A DNA stretch of 64,000 nucleotides from CALMZY01 sp052033915 (GTDB lineage: Bacteria; Verrucomicrobiota; Kiritimatiellia; CAIQIC01; JAGNIJ01): contig JBPOJF010000009.1 in the NCBI GenBank assembly GCA_052033915.1, forward strand, positions 1 to 64,000, in the 5' to 3' direction. A program made the position numbers and the translations under genes. Shown here one piece after another: positions 17,017 through 26,380 of the stretch. The notes below the pieces were generated by a model, which saw nothing but the letters and a program-made list of their open reading frames with translations, was not told the DNA's origin and ran no database searches. Each line of letters opens with the position of its first letter. Position 1 is the first letter of the stretch.

Positions 17017-19545
17017 CTACTTCCCCGAATACTTCACATCATCCACCTGGAAGCTCCCGCTGCCGGACCCCCGGCCGGGCTCGACGAACAGCAGGACCTT
17101 TTCGACCCGGTCCCGGCCGGGGACGATCTTGTCCGCGACCCGCGTGTCGAACTTGAGGACGGTCCATTCGCCGTCGGTGTACGCGCTTTGCGGGTTCATG
17201 TCCTGCTGAAGTTCCTCGCTGCACCAGAGCTTGCCGAGCAGGTTGACCCGGCCCTTCACCCGCATCGTGACCCAGCGGTGCAGGGCGATCTGTTCGGGAT
17301 CGACCTTGAACGCGACGAAGTTCCAGCCGTGGGTTTTGGTGAATTCCACGCTCAGGCATTTGCCGCCGTCGGGCCCGTCCGTGACCTCGAAGGTCCAGTT
17401 CGTGTTCCCGTTTTCCCACCCGGCGAGGGCGCCGTCCTCGAAATCGCACATCACGCTCTGCGCCGGCGCCGGGTGGGCCGCGGCGCGGACCGGCGCGGAC
17501 GCGGGCGCGCGGTGTCCGAACGTGTCCGCCGCCGCGAGCGTCAATTCATACTCCCGCCCGCTCTCGAGAAGGACCTCCTGGGTCTCGGTCTCGTTCGCGG
17601 ACGAGATCGGCAGCAGCTCGATGATCCTTGCTTCGCCCGGGGCCGCCGTCGGCGTCGCGGTCAGGATGTACTTGGAAACGGCGTCGCCTTCCGGGTCGGC
17701 CGGTACAGTCCAGGACAGTTCGATCGTCCCGCCCGTCCTGCCGGTGCGCGCCTCGATCCGGCTGATCGCGTGCGGCGGCAGGATGTCCTTTGCGGCCTCC
17801 AGCGTGAGGTTGTCCAGCGCGGGCCTCGGACCGATGGGTTCCGCTTCGATCCGGACTGCGCACAGCTTGCGCGCGTTGGCCGGCATCTCGAACCACTCAT
17901 GCACCCAGCCCGAACCCGTCGCCGTGCCGGCGGCGGCCACGGGGACGAAGCGTCCGTCCACGCCCGCCTCGCACTTCAGCACGCGCAGATCGCGCGTCCA
18001 GATTGAGAGGTACTTGCCGAAGTGGAAATCGAGGAGGCGGTTGGCGGTCAGCGTGCCCGTCAAGACAACGGTCGGCGCCGCGGTTTTGAGCTCCAGGCAG
18101 CGTTTCCCGTGCTGGGGATCGTCGCGGCCGGTGACCGGCGTTGCGCCGCGGGCCTTCCAGACGGCGTAGGGCGGCGTCTCCGGCGGCAACTCGAAATCGT
18201 CCACGACGCCCGACATCCCCGCGCGCTTGACGAAATTGCTCATCACGGAACTGCGCGCGAACAGGTCCCAGATCAGGCCGCTGCGCGCGTTTTCGATCAG
18301 CATTATCATCGGGCCCAGCTCGATGCCGACGTAGAGCGGGCTGACGAAGTCGTTCTGCGGGTTGACGGAACTCGTGAAACCGTAGGGGCCGTACACGCGG
18401 TTGCCGAACTCCGCCCGCACGTAGCGCGCCGCCTCCATCGAGAGCGCGGGCACGTGCGGCAGCGCGCCGAGGATCGAGGTCGTGGCGACGGTGCCGTCGT
18501 TGGCGACCGGCCCCGGCGGCGCGGCGTGGCTGTAGGATTCCTTGCCGAAGCAGTCGTTGAGGCCCCACAGCGTCGGCGGGTATTCGTTCACGCGCATGTT
18601 GAAAGCGCGGTCGGCGAGGATCGCGTTGACCGTGTCGAGCCAGTAGTCGATCTTGCGGTCGCGCAGGCGGCTGAAGGGGATGAACGACTGCGGGACCTGC
18701 CGGCAGAACAGCGCCCCGGCCCGCACGCATTCGTAGCCGGAATACTCGCCGAGCGTGTACGAATCCACGTAGCGCTCCCACGTGACCTGCGGGATCGGGT
18801 GCGTGTCCGAGCCGAGCGCGAGCGCGTAGATCAGGAGCGAGTTGTCCACGAACCCGCTCATGTTGAAATTCAGCAGACCGTCGGTGTCGTAGTACTCCTT
18901 CGAGACGTGGAGCGGAACCCAGCCGAACGACATCAGGTCGGGACTGCCGTCGGCCCGCTTCGCGACGAACTGGTCCCACTGCACATCGTCGTAGATCTTC
19001 TTCGCGAGGTCCGCGGCCTCGGTCCCCCGGAAGAACTCGCCGGCCAGCACGACGCCCGCGATGAAGTCCGCGCTGTCGCACGGCGCGACGCAGTCGATCG
19101 GCAGCCTCTTGCCGGTCCGGCCGTCCACGAAGTGCCAGAAGAGGCCGAACTGTCCGTCCACGTACGCGTCGTCCGGGTCGTCGGGATCGTCCCGGAATGC
19201 GTTGAGGATGCGGAGCGTCCGTTCGTACCCCTGCTCGCGGGTGATCCAGCCGCGCTCGACACCGATGCAGACGGCCGCCAGCTCGAAGCCCGTCGCGGCA
19301 ATCTTGCCTGTGCGGTTTTCCGTGTGATCGATCGCGATGCCGGTCTCCGGGTACACCTCGTTCCAGAAGTAGTCGAAGATCCGGCGTTGTACATCGTCCA
19401 GGAACAGCTCGTCCTCGGGCGTCAGCGTGTACGCCGGGAAGCAGGCGACGGATGGCGGTTCCGGGGCTTTCGCGGGGATACCGCAGCCGGGCAGCAGGGC
19501 GGCAAGAACAAGGAACAATGCGAACGACACGGTTCGTCGATGCAT
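17017..19545 (-). CDS. Glucoamylase-family (GH144-like) lipoprotein with C-terminal binding modules
   Basis: 842 residues from ATG 19545, preceded by GGAG; the longer frame to 19758 is not supported. Lipobox LLPGC makes it a lipoprotein. Residues ~40-480 match the Pfam glycoamylase family that includes GH144 endo-beta-1,2-glucanases: FLDDVQRRIFDYFWNEVYPE, TGKIAATGFELAAVCIGVER, FGWVPLHVSKEYYDTDGLL, GPYGFTSSVNPQNDF and GIELGPMIMLIENARSGLIW. A fibronectin-like segment (ISRIEARTGRTGGTIELSW) and a final jelly-roll binding module (MCDFEDGALAGWENGNTNW, ending FQVDDVKYSGK) follow. Likely an outer-membrane-anchored beta-glucan hydrolase; exact linkage specificity is not shown. Confidence 0.85.
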   Translation of the reverse strand: MHRRTVSFALFLVLAALLPGCGIPAKAPEPPSVACFPAYTLTPEDELFLDDVQRRIFDYFWNEVYPETGIAIDHTENRTGKIAATGFELAAVCIGVERGWITREQGYERTLRILNAFRDDPDDPDDAYVDGQFGLFWHFVDGRTGKRLPIDCVAPCDSADFIAGVVLAGEFFRGTEAADLAKKIYDDVQWDQFVAKRADGSPDLMSFGWVPLHVSKEYYDTDGLLNFNMSGFVDNSLLIYALALGSDTHPIPQVTWERYVDSYTLGEYSGYECVRAGALFCRQVPQSFIPFSRLRDRKIDYWLDTVNAILADRAFNMRVNEYPPTLWGLNDCFGKESYSHAAPPGPVANDGTVATTSILGALPHVPALSMEAARYVRAEFGNRVYGPYGFTSSVNPQNDFVSPLYVGIELGPMIMLIENARSGLIWDLFARSSVMSNFVKRAGMSGVVDDFELPPETPPYAVWKARGATPVTGRDDPQHGKRCLELKTAAPTVVLTGTLTANRLLDFHFGKYLSIWTRDLRVLKCEAGVDGRFVPVAAAGTATGSGWVHEWFEMPANARKLCAVRIEAEPIGPRPALDNLTLEAAKDILPPHAISRIEARTGRTGGTIELSWTVPADPEGDAVSKYILTATPTAAPGEARIIELLPISSANETETQEVLLESGREYELTLAAADTFGHRAPASAPVRAAAHPAPAQSVMCDFEDGALAGWENGNTNWTFEVTDGPDGGKCLSVEFTKTHGWNFVAFKVDPEQIALHRWVTMRVKGRVNLLGKLWCSEELQQDMNPQSAYTDGEWTVLKFDTRVADKIVPGRDRVEKVLLFVEPGRGSGSGSFQVDDVKYSGK

Positions 19546-19715
19546 GGAATTTTCTCCTGGAGCCGGTGATAGGCGTGCCTGAACCACGCCGCAATGGCAA
19601 GCCAAAGATGCGGCCGCGCGCGCCCGCGGGCCGGGCCATTCCCTGTGGCGGCCATTGCCGGAGGAGGGGGAGCGTTCCAAGTGATAGGCGGTCTTTCGCC
19701 GCGGTAATCCGGCCA

Positions 19716-19750
19716 AGTTTCGGGTTTCCAGTTTCCGGTTTCGGTAATAT
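19716..19750. repeat. GTTTCN-type short repeats before gltX
   Basis: Degenerate heptamer-like series AAGTTTCGG, GTTTCCA, GTTTCCG, GTTTCGG. Similar runs occur at 37680-37708 and 56633-56661, always between genes. Otherwise the 19546-19803 gap holds only the gltX leader with a GGGAAAGG ribosome-binding site. Confidence 0.45.
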
Positions 19751-19803
19751 CCTCCCATCCGTCGTCCATTCGTCGAATCGCAGACTTAAGGGAAAGGCCT
19801 GAA

Positions 19804-21120
19804 ATGACAGTCCGCACACGATTTGCGCCCAGCCCGACCGGCCATGTTCATATCGGGAACATCCGCGCGGCGATCTACAACTGGCTCTTCGCGCGACACG
19901 AGGGCGGGAAATTCCTGCTTCGCATCGAGGACACCGACCGCGAGCGCTCGACGCCCGAAGCGGTGCAGGCGGTGCTCAACGCGATGGACTGGCTTGGCCT
20001 GAACTACGACGAGGAGCCGCTCTACCAGTCCACCCGGACCGCCAAGCATCTCGAGGCCGCCGAGACGCTGCTGTCGAAAGGTCTCGCCTATAAAGAGGAC
20101 AAGGGCGGCACCGGCAAGGGCGAGGCCGTGATCTTTCGCATGCCCGGCGTCGATATGTCGTTCCACGACGAGATCAAGGGCGACCTGCACAAGGCCGCGG
20201 CCGACATGAAGGATTTCGTGATCGTGCGCTCGAACGGCACGCCGGTCTTCCATCTCGCGAACATCGTGGACGACATCCACATGAACGTCACGCACGTCAT
20301 CCGCGGCGACGACCACGTGGAGAACACGTACCGCCATGTCGCGCTCTTCCAGGCACTCGGCGCGCCGGTCCCGAAGTACGCGCACCTGCCGATGATCGTC
20401 AACGCGCAGGGCAAGCCGTACTCGAAGAGAGACGGCGCGGCGTACGTCGGCGACTTCCGCGACAAGGGATTCCTCCCGGACGCGCTGTTCAATTTCCTCG
20501 TCCTCCTCGGCTGGTCGCCGGGCGACGACCGCGAGGTGCTCGACCGCGACGAGCTGGTGGAACGGTTCACACTCGACCGCGTCCAGTCCTCGCCCGCGAA
20601 GATGGACCTCACGAAGTTCGAGTGGATGAACGGCGAGTATATGAAAAAGATGCCGCCGGCGTCGTTCGGCGCGAAGTGCCGCGAACTCCTGCTCGCGGGC
20701 CATGTCGCGCTCGACGGCGTGGCCGCGGACTACTTCGACCGCGTCCTCGCGCTCCTGCGCGACCGGATCAAGCAGTGGGATCACGTCGTGCCGATGGCCG
20801 GCTGCTTCTTCACGGAAGAGTACGCGTACGATCAAAAATCCGTGGACAAGCGGCTGAAGAAGGAAGGCGCGCTCGCCGGCCTGAAGCAGATCCGCGACCG
20901 GTTTGCCGCCCTCGCCGAATTCGACGCGGCGACGACTGAAACCGTCCTGCGCGACCTCGCCGCGGAGAAGGCGGTCAATGCCGGCGAACTGGTCCACCCC
21001 CTTCGCGTCGCTGTGTCCGGTACGGCCGTCGGCCCCAGCCTGTTCCATATGCTGGAAGTGATGGGAAAAGAAAGAGTCCTGAAACGAATCGACAGAACGC
21101 TGCATCTCTTTGGCGGATAG
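19804..21120 (+). CDS. gltX: Glutamyl-tRNA synthetase
   Basis: 438 residues, slightly shorter than the usual ~470. It charges tRNA-Glu with glutamate. It has the class I signature RFAPSPTGHVHIGNIRAAIY and the KMSKS-type loop KPYSKRDGA. The discriminating catalytic core (RIEDTDRERS; RGDDHVENTYRH) is intact. The C-terminal anticodon-binding helical region is somewhat reduced. ATG 19804 is preceded by GGGAAAGG. It is followed after 36 bases by the CDP-alcohol phosphotransferase gene and then der, likely one transcript. Confidence 0.95.
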   Translation: MTVRTRFAPSPTGHVHIGNIRAAIYNWLFARHEGGKFLLRIEDTDRERSTPEAVQAVLNAMDWLGLNYDEEPLYQSTRTAKHLEAAETLLSKGLAYKEDKGGTGKGEAVIFRMPGVDMSFHDEIKGDLHKAAADMKDFVIVRSNGTPVFHLANIVDDIHMNVTHVIRGDDHVENTYRHVALFQALGAPVPKYAHLPMIVNAQGKPYSKRDGAAYVGDFRDKGFLPDALFNFLVLLGWSPGDDREVLDRDELVERFTLDRVQSSPAKMDLTKFEWMNGEYMKKMPPASFGAKCRELLLAGHVALDGVAADYFDRVLALLRDRIKQWDHVVPMAGCFFTEEYAYDQKSVDKRLKKEGALAGLKQIRDRFAALAEFDAATTETVLRDLAAEKAVNAGELVHPLRVAVSGTAVGPSLFHMLEVMGKERVLKRIDRTLHLFGG

Positions 21121-21156
21121 CAGGTTACGCTAAACGAAAACCCTAAACACCGAGCC

Positions 21157-21792
21157 ATGAATACCGCTCAAAAGCAAACGGTCCTGACCCTGGCGAACAA
21201 GATCACCATCTTTCGCATCCTCGGTGTGCCGGTGTTTGTCCTGATGCTGGTGTACTACACGATGGGCTTGAAGCAGGGGAATGCCGACGAATTCTACCGT
21301 TCCGCCGCGCTGGTCATCTTCGTCATCCTGGCCTCGACCGACGCGCTCGACGGCTACTACGCCCGCTCCCGCAACGAGATCACGGCGCTCGGCCGCCTGC
21401 TGGACCCGATCGCCGACAAGTCGCTGCTGTTGTCCGGCCTCATTCTGCTCACGCGCCCGTCGCTGCCCGGCCTGCTTCCCCATATCCCGATCTGGTTCAC
21501 CCTTCTCGTGATCAGCCGCGACGTCGTGCTGATCCTCGGCTCGATCGTCATTCACGCGGTCATCGGGCACGTCGAGGTGAAGCCCCGCATCGTCGGCAAG
21601 ATGGCGACGTTCTTCCAGATGGTCACCATCGTGTGGGTGCTCATCGGTGGAGCGCCCGGACCTTTCCTTGTCTGCGTCGTCACCGCGGGCGTGTTCACAC
21701 TCCTCTCGGGCGCCTTGTACATTCTCGACGGAACCCGCCAGCTCGAACGCGCCGCGGCCGAACACAGAAATACACTTCCAGGAACCCCATGA
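21157..21792 (+). CDS. pgsA: CDP-alcohol phosphatidyltransferase (probable PgsA)
   Basis: 211 residues with about five membrane helices. The family signature is complete: DALDGYYARSRNEITALGRL followed by LDPIADK, i.e. D-x2-DG-x2-AR-x8-G-x3-D-x3-D, binding the metal and CDP-diacylglycerol. The most likely reaction is CDP-diacylglycerol plus glycerol-3-phosphate to phosphatidylglycerol phosphate in the inner membrane, but the substrate alcohol is not shown by sequence. Its stop overlaps the der start (ATGA). Confidence 0.85.
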   Translation: MNTAQKQTVLTLANKITIFRILGVPVFVLMLVYYTMGLKQGNADEFYRSAALVIFVILASTDALDGYYARSRNEITALGRLLDPIADKSLLLSGLILLTRPSLPGLLPHIPIWFTLLVISRDVVLILGSIVIHAVIGHVEVKPRIVGKMATFFQMVTIVWVLIGGAPGPFLVCVVTAGVFTLLSGALYILDGTRQLERAAAEHRNTLPGTP

Positions 21793-23177
21793 ACGCTGAG
21801 TCATCCACCCGCCGCGTCGCGGCCATTGTCGGCCGGCCGAACGTCGGAAAGTCCGCGCTCTTCAACCGCATCGCCGGGCTCCGTCTCGCGATCGTTCATG
21901 AGGAGGTCGGCGTGACGCGCGACCGCATTTCCCGCGACGTGGTCTGGCGCGACCAGCGCTTCGAGCTGATCGACACCGGCGGCATCGGGTTCCTCGACAA
22001 GGCGAAGACGGGCGATTCCATCGAGCGCGGCACGCGCGCGCAGGTGGATGTCGCCATCCAGGACGCGGCGGTCGTGGTGTTCGTCGTGGACATCACCCGC
22101 GGCGTCGTGCCGCTCGACCAGGAAGTGGCCAAACTTCTCCGCGCGAGCGGCAAAAAGGTTTTCGTCGCCGCCAACAAGGCGGACCACGACCGACTCGACT
22201 CCGGCCTCGCGGAATTCGCGCGGTTCGGCTTTCCCGTATTTCCCGTTTCCGCGCTTCACGGCCGCGGCGTGGACACGTTGATGCAGCACGTGCTCGCGGA
22301 ACTTCCGCCCGCCGGCCGGCATTTCGAGAAGGGCGCCCTGCGCGTCGCCATCGTCGGCCGGCCGAACGTCGGCAAGTCGTCCTACGTCAACAAACTGCTC
22401 GGAAGCGAGCGCGTCATCGTGTCGGAAGTGCCTGGAACCACGAGGGATAGCATAGAGATCCCCTTCGCCGTCGGCAAAGGCCAATCGGCGCGCCGCTACA
22501 CGCTGATCGACACCGCCGGCATGAGAAAGGTCGGCAAGGTCCACGGCTCCGTCGAGCGGTTCAGCCTCTTCCGCGCGGAGCAGAGCATCGCGCGCGCGGA
22601 CGTCATCGTGCTCATGCTCGACGCGGAGCAGGGGCCGACGGTGCAGGACAAAAAAATCGCGGCCAAAATTCTCGACGAGAAAAAAGGCTGCGTGCTGATC
22701 GTGAACAAGTGGGACCTCGCGAAGGGCATCCAGACGAAGGAGTACGAGGACGCGCTGCGCAAGGAGATGTTCTTTTTGAATTTCGCGCCGACGATCTTCG
22801 TCTCGACGAAGACGGGGTTCAACATCCGGCGGAGCATCGACGTTATCGACGACGTCGCCTCGCAGGTGTGCGCGACGCTGACGACCGGCCTGCTCAACCG
22901 CGTGATGCGCGACGCGTTCGACCGCGTCCAGCCTCCGATGATCCAGGGCCGGCGGCTGAAGTACTACTACTGCACTCAGACCGGAACGCAGCCGGTCCGC
23001 GTGCGGTTCTTTGTGAACGAGACAACGCGCGTGACTCCGGCGTATCGCGCGTACCTGATCAGCCGGTTGCGGAGCGTGTTCGGGCTTCTTGGCGCGCCCG
23101 TGATTTTGGACTTCCGATCGAGTCACGACAGCAGATCGACCGCGTCAGAAAAAAAATATCGACGCAACCATCAGTAG
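21789..23177 (+). CDS. der: Ribosome-assembly GTPase Der
   Basis: 462 residues from ATG 21789, which overlaps the preceding stop; a longer frame from 21633 reads through the upstream gene and is rejected. Two tandem G domains are present, each with a P-loop (GRPNVGKSALF and GRPNVGKSSYV), DTGG/DTAG switch motifs and NKxD (AANKADHD, VNKWDLAKG). A C-terminal KH-like domain follows. The family acts in 50S subunit maturation. The tail after DFRSSHDSR is basic. Confidence 0.95.
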   Translation: MNAESSTRRVAAIVGRPNVGKSALFNRIAGLRLAIVHEEVGVTRDRISRDVVWRDQRFELIDTGGIGFLDKAKTGDSIERGTRAQVDVAIQDAAVVVFVVDITRGVVPLDQEVAKLLRASGKKVFVAANKADHDRLDSGLAEFARFGFPVFPVSALHGRGVDTLMQHVLAELPPAGRHFEKGALRVAIVGRPNVGKSSYVNKLLGSERVIVSEVPGTTRDSIEIPFAVGKGQSARRYTLIDTAGMRKVGKVHGSVERFSLFRAEQSIARADVIVLMLDAEQGPTVQDKKIAAKILDEKKGCVLIVNKWDLAKGIQTKEYEDALRKEMFFLNFAPTIFVSTKTGFNIRRSIDVIDDVASQVCATLTTGLLNRVMRDAFDRVQPPMIQGRRLKYYYCTQTGTQPVRVRFFVNETTRVTPAYRAYLISRLRSVFGLLGAPVILDFRSSHDSRSTASEKKYRRNHQ

Positions 23178-23232
23178 ATTCACGACATATATTCTTTTTG
23201 CCGGCCGGGGAGTTTTTTTTCTCTTGCTCTGT

Positions 23233-23284
23233 CTATATATAGAGTTACTTTGACATGCATTGGGGTGGGTACAACTACCTGTAG
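23233..23284 (+). promoter_or_regulatory. Candidate tandem NrdR boxes and -35 element before nrdJ
   Basis: CTATATATAG (23233-23242) exactly matches the NrdR core pattern CWATATATWG. A weaker copy, CTACCTGTAG (23275-23284), starts 42 bases later, about four helical turns. A perfect -35 box TTGACA (23250-23255) lies between them; the -10 is weak and would overlap the second box. Repression by NrdR is therefore plausible. The remaining 23178-23338 leader has a GGAGG site and no B12-box motif. Confidence 0.45.
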
Positions 23285-23338
23285 TGGCTTTCACAAAAGC
23301 AAGGCTCATTAACGTCAAGGCGTACGGAGGGAAGTAGC

Positions 23339-26293
23339 ATGTTGGACGCTCGCGAACCCGTCGAGATCAGCGAGAAGAGAACCGCCGGCCGGGGCCGTAG
23401 TGTCCAGGTCAGAGCAGACCGCAAATCCGCACCCGCGAAAAGCCGGCCGCAGAAATCCAAAGGTCTCAAGATCCCGAGAGTTTTCAGCACGAAGGGCGTC
23501 AACCCGTTCGAGACCGTCGAGTGGGAGAAGAGGAAGGCGGTCATCGGCGACGAGAAAGGCAGTACGATTTTCGAGCAGGATGGCGTCGAGTTCCCGAAGA
23601 CATGGTCCATGCTCGCGACGAACGTGGTCGCCTCCAAGTATTTCTACGGCGAACTCGGCACCGACCGCCGCGAAAAATCCCTCCGTCAACTCATCCACCG
23701 GGTGGTCCGGACCATCGCGGACTGGGGCCGGAGCGACGGCTATTTCGAGACCGCGGAGGATACGGAGAATTTCTATAACGAGTTGGCGTACCTTCTGTTA
23801 CACCAGTACGGCTCGTTCAATTCCCCGGTCTGGTTCAACTGCGGCCTGTACCAGCAGTACGGCACGGGCAAGGCGAACGGCAAGGGGTTGTTCTACTTCG
23901 ACCGCGTGAAGAACTCCGTGCAGTGCGCGCCGACGCAGTACGAGAAGCCGCAGTGTTCCGCGTGCTTCATCCAGTCGTGCGAGGACACGATGGAAGGCAT
24001 CATGAGCCTGGCGCGCAGCGAGGCGATGCTCTTCAAGTTCGGCAGCGGCACCGGGTCCGATCTCTCCACGCTCCGCAGCTCGCGCGAGAAGCTCAGCGGC
24101 GGCGGACGCCCGAGCGGCCCGCTCTCCTTCCTGAAGGTTTACGACGCGATCGCGAGCGTCGTGAAGTCCGGCGGCAAGACCCGCCGCGCGGCGAAGATGA
24201 ACACCCTGAAGTGCTGGCACCCGGACATCAAGGAGTTCATCGAGGCCAAGTCGAAAGAAGAGAAGAAGGCCTGGGCCCTCATCGAGCAGGGCTACTCCGG
24301 CGATTTCAACGGCGACGCGTACGCGTCCGTCTGCTTCCAGAACGAGAACCTCAGCGTGCGCCTGACGGACGACTTCATGCGCGCGGCGATCGAGGATCGC
24401 GAGTGGAAAACGCACTGGGTCACCGATCCCAACAAGCCGGGTCCGACGTACAGGGCGCGCGACCTGCTCAAGTGGATCGCCGAGGGGACCTGGATCTGCG
24501 GCGACCCCGGCATCCAGTTCGAGGACGCGATCAACCGGTGGCATACCTGCAGGAACACCGCGCCGATCAACTCCAGCAACCCGTGCAGCGAGTACATGTT
24601 CCTCGACAACAGCTCCTGCAACCTCGCCTCGCTCAACCTGATCAAGTTCCTGCGCGAAGACGGCTCGTTTGACGTCGAACGCTTCCGCTCCGCGGTCTCC
24701 CTCTTCATCACCGCGCAGGAAATCATCGTCGACAACGCCAGCTATCCGACGGAGACGATTACGCTGAACAGTCACCGGTTCCGCCCGCTCGGTCTCGGTT
24801 ACGCGAACCTCGGCTGCATGTTGATGGCCCTCGGCCTTCCGTACGACAGCGAAGAGGGGCGCGGGATCGCCGGCGCGGTCACCGCGCTCATGCACTTCTA
24901 CGCGTACCAGCAGTCGGCCCGTCTCGCCGAGCAGATGGGCCCGTTCGAAGGCTACGCGAAGAACCGCGAGCCGATGCTCGAGGTTCTGCGCGCGCACCGC
25001 GACGCCACGAGCCGGATCCATTCGAGCTGCCCGAGCGCCCTGCGCGAAGCCGCGAAGGCCGCCGGCAAAGAGGCGGTCAGTCTGGGCGAAAAGTTCGGCC
25101 TCCGGAACGCCCAGGTCACCGTGCTGGCCCCCACCGGCACCATCGGGTTCATGATGGATTGCGACACCACCGGCGTCGAACCCGACATCGCCATCGTCAA
25201 GTATAAGTCGTTGGCGGGCGGGGGGATGCTGAAGCTGGTCAACCGCACCGTGCCCATGGCTTTGCGGCGGCTGGGCTATAACGAGTCGGACCTGGACGCC
25301 ATCATCGATTACATCGAAGCCAACGACACGATCGAGGGCGCGCCGGGGCTCCAGGAAGAGCACCTGCGGGTCTTCGACTGCGCGTTCAAGCCGAAGAACG
25401 GCAAGCGCTTCATTCCGTACCTCGCCCACATCCGCATGATGGCCGCGGTCCAGCCGTTCCTTTCCGGCGCGATCAGCAAGACCGTCAACATGCCGCACGA
25501 GGCCACGGTGGACGAGATCATGCAGACGTACATCGAAGGCTGGAAGCTCGGCTTGAAGGCGCTCGCGATTTATCGCGACGGCTGCAAGCGCAGTCAGCCG
25601 GTGAACACCGGCAGGAAGGAAGAGAAGGCGCCGGCCGAAGTCACGACGGGCGGGAACGGCGCCAAGGCGCGGCCGCTGCGCCGGCGCATGCCGTCCACGC
25701 GCCAGTCGATCACGCACAAGTTCGACATCGCGGGCCACGAGGGATATCTGACCGTCGGCCTGTACGACGACGGCCAACCCGGCGAGCTGTTTGTCACGAT
25801 GGCGAAGGAAGGCAGCACGATCGGCGGCCTGATGGATTCGTTCGGCACGTCGATCTCGCTCTGCCTCCAGTACGGCGTGCCGATCAAGACGCTCGTCGAG
25901 AAGTTCGCGCACTCGCGGTTCGAGCCGAGCGGGTTCACCAAGAACCCGGACATCCCGATCGCGAAGTCGCTGACCGACTACATCTTCCGCTGGTTGGGCC
26001 ACACCTTTCTCGAAGGGTTCAAGGTCCCGGCCCCGTCGAAGTCGCTCCAGCCCGAAAACGGGAACGGCGCCCCTGCCGCCGACGCGAAGAAGACGGTCGT
26101 CAATCCCACGGAGCTGCCGAAATCATCGACCCCGGTGAACACGAAAGAGGGGATGGATGTGCGGCAGTTGAATCAGATGACGGAGGGCTTCCAGGAAGAC
26201 GCGCCGCTGTGCGACCAATGCGGCGCGATCACCGTCCGGAACGGCGCCTGCTATCGCTGTTTCAACTGCGGGAACTCGATGGGCTGCTCCTGA
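23339..26293 (+). CDS. nrdJ: Vitamin B12-dependent (class II) ribonucleotide reductase
   Basis: 984 residues. It converts ribonucleotides to deoxyribonucleotides using adenosylcobalamin and works with or without oxygen. Visible family features include SVQCAPTQYEKPQCSACFIQ, FKFGSGTGSDLSTLRSSREK, NSSNPCSEYMFLDNSSCNLA (containing NPCxE and the catalytic Cys/Glu region) and ATVDEIMQTYIEGWKLGLKA. A C-terminal zinc-ribbon-like CDQCGAITVRNGACYRCFNC tail is typical of the long NrdJ form. ATG 23339 has GGAGG. It is followed by a strong terminator. No class I or III reductase is in the window. Confidence 0.95.
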   Translation: MLDAREPVEISEKRTAGRGRSVQVRADRKSAPAKSRPQKSKGLKIPRVFSTKGVNPFETVEWEKRKAVIGDEKGSTIFEQDGVEFPKTWSMLATNVVASKYFYGELGTDRREKSLRQLIHRVVRTIADWGRSDGYFETAEDTENFYNELAYLLLHQYGSFNSPVWFNCGLYQQYGTGKANGKGLFYFDRVKNSVQCAPTQYEKPQCSACFIQSCEDTMEGIMSLARSEAMLFKFGSGTGSDLSTLRSSREKLSGGGRPSGPLSFLKVYDAIASVVKSGGKTRRAAKMNTLKCWHPDIKEFIEAKSKEEKKAWALIEQGYSGDFNGDAYASVCFQNENLSVRLTDDFMRAAIEDREWKTHWVTDPNKPGPTYRARDLLKWIAEGTWICGDPGIQFEDAINRWHTCRNTAPINSSNPCSEYMFLDNSSCNLASLNLIKFLREDGSFDVERFRSAVSLFITAQEIIVDNASYPTETITLNSHRFRPLGLGYANLGCMLMALGLPYDSEEGRGIAGAVTALMHFYAYQQSARLAEQMGPFEGYAKNREPMLEVLRAHRDATSRIHSSCPSALREAAKAAGKEAVSLGEKFGLRNAQVTVLAPTGTIGFMMDCDTTGVEPDIAIVKYKSLAGGGMLKLVNRTVPMALRRLGYNESDLDAIIDYIEANDTIEGAPGLQEEHLRVFDCAFKPKNGKRFIPYLAHIRMMAAVQPFLSGAISKTVNMPHEATVDEIMQTYIEGWKLGLKALAIYRDGCKRSQPVNTGRKEEKAPAEVTTGGNGAKARPLRRRMPSTRQSITHKFDIAGHEGYLTVGLYDDGQPGELFVTMAKEGSTIGGLMDSFGTSISLCLQYGVPIKTLVEKFAHSRFEPSGFTKNPDIPIAKSLTDYIFRWLGHTFLEGFKVPAPSKSLQPENGNGAPAADAKKTVVNPTELPKSSTPVNTKEGMDVRQLNQMTEGFQEDAPLCDQCGAITVRNGACYRCFNCGNSMGCS

Positions 26294-26322
26294 TCCGCCG
26301 GATATTTGAACGCGGAAAAACG

Positions 26323-26350
26323 AACGGCCGGGGTCAACGCCCCGGCCGTT
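26323..26350. terminator. Bidirectional terminator after nrdJ
   Basis: Stem AACGGCCGGGG/CCCCGGCCGTT (11 bp) with loop TCAACG, flanked by AAAAA upstream and CTTTTT downstream. It separates convergent nrdJ and the receiver gene and can serve both. Confidence 0.85.
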
Positions 26351-26380
26351 TGCTTTTTCAGGAAGCGGGACCGGCGCCGG

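Noticed and set aside
17897..19569. Long antisense and alternate frames across the GH144-like gene, and similar ones over glnS, nrdJ, argJ and argB
   Set aside because: Arg/Ala/Gly-rich shadow frames with no domain signature; real genes occupy the other strand.
23178..23338. Cobalamin riboswitch before the B12-dependent reductase
   Set aside because: No B12-box-like GCCACTG element or matching folding arms were seen; the leader is short.
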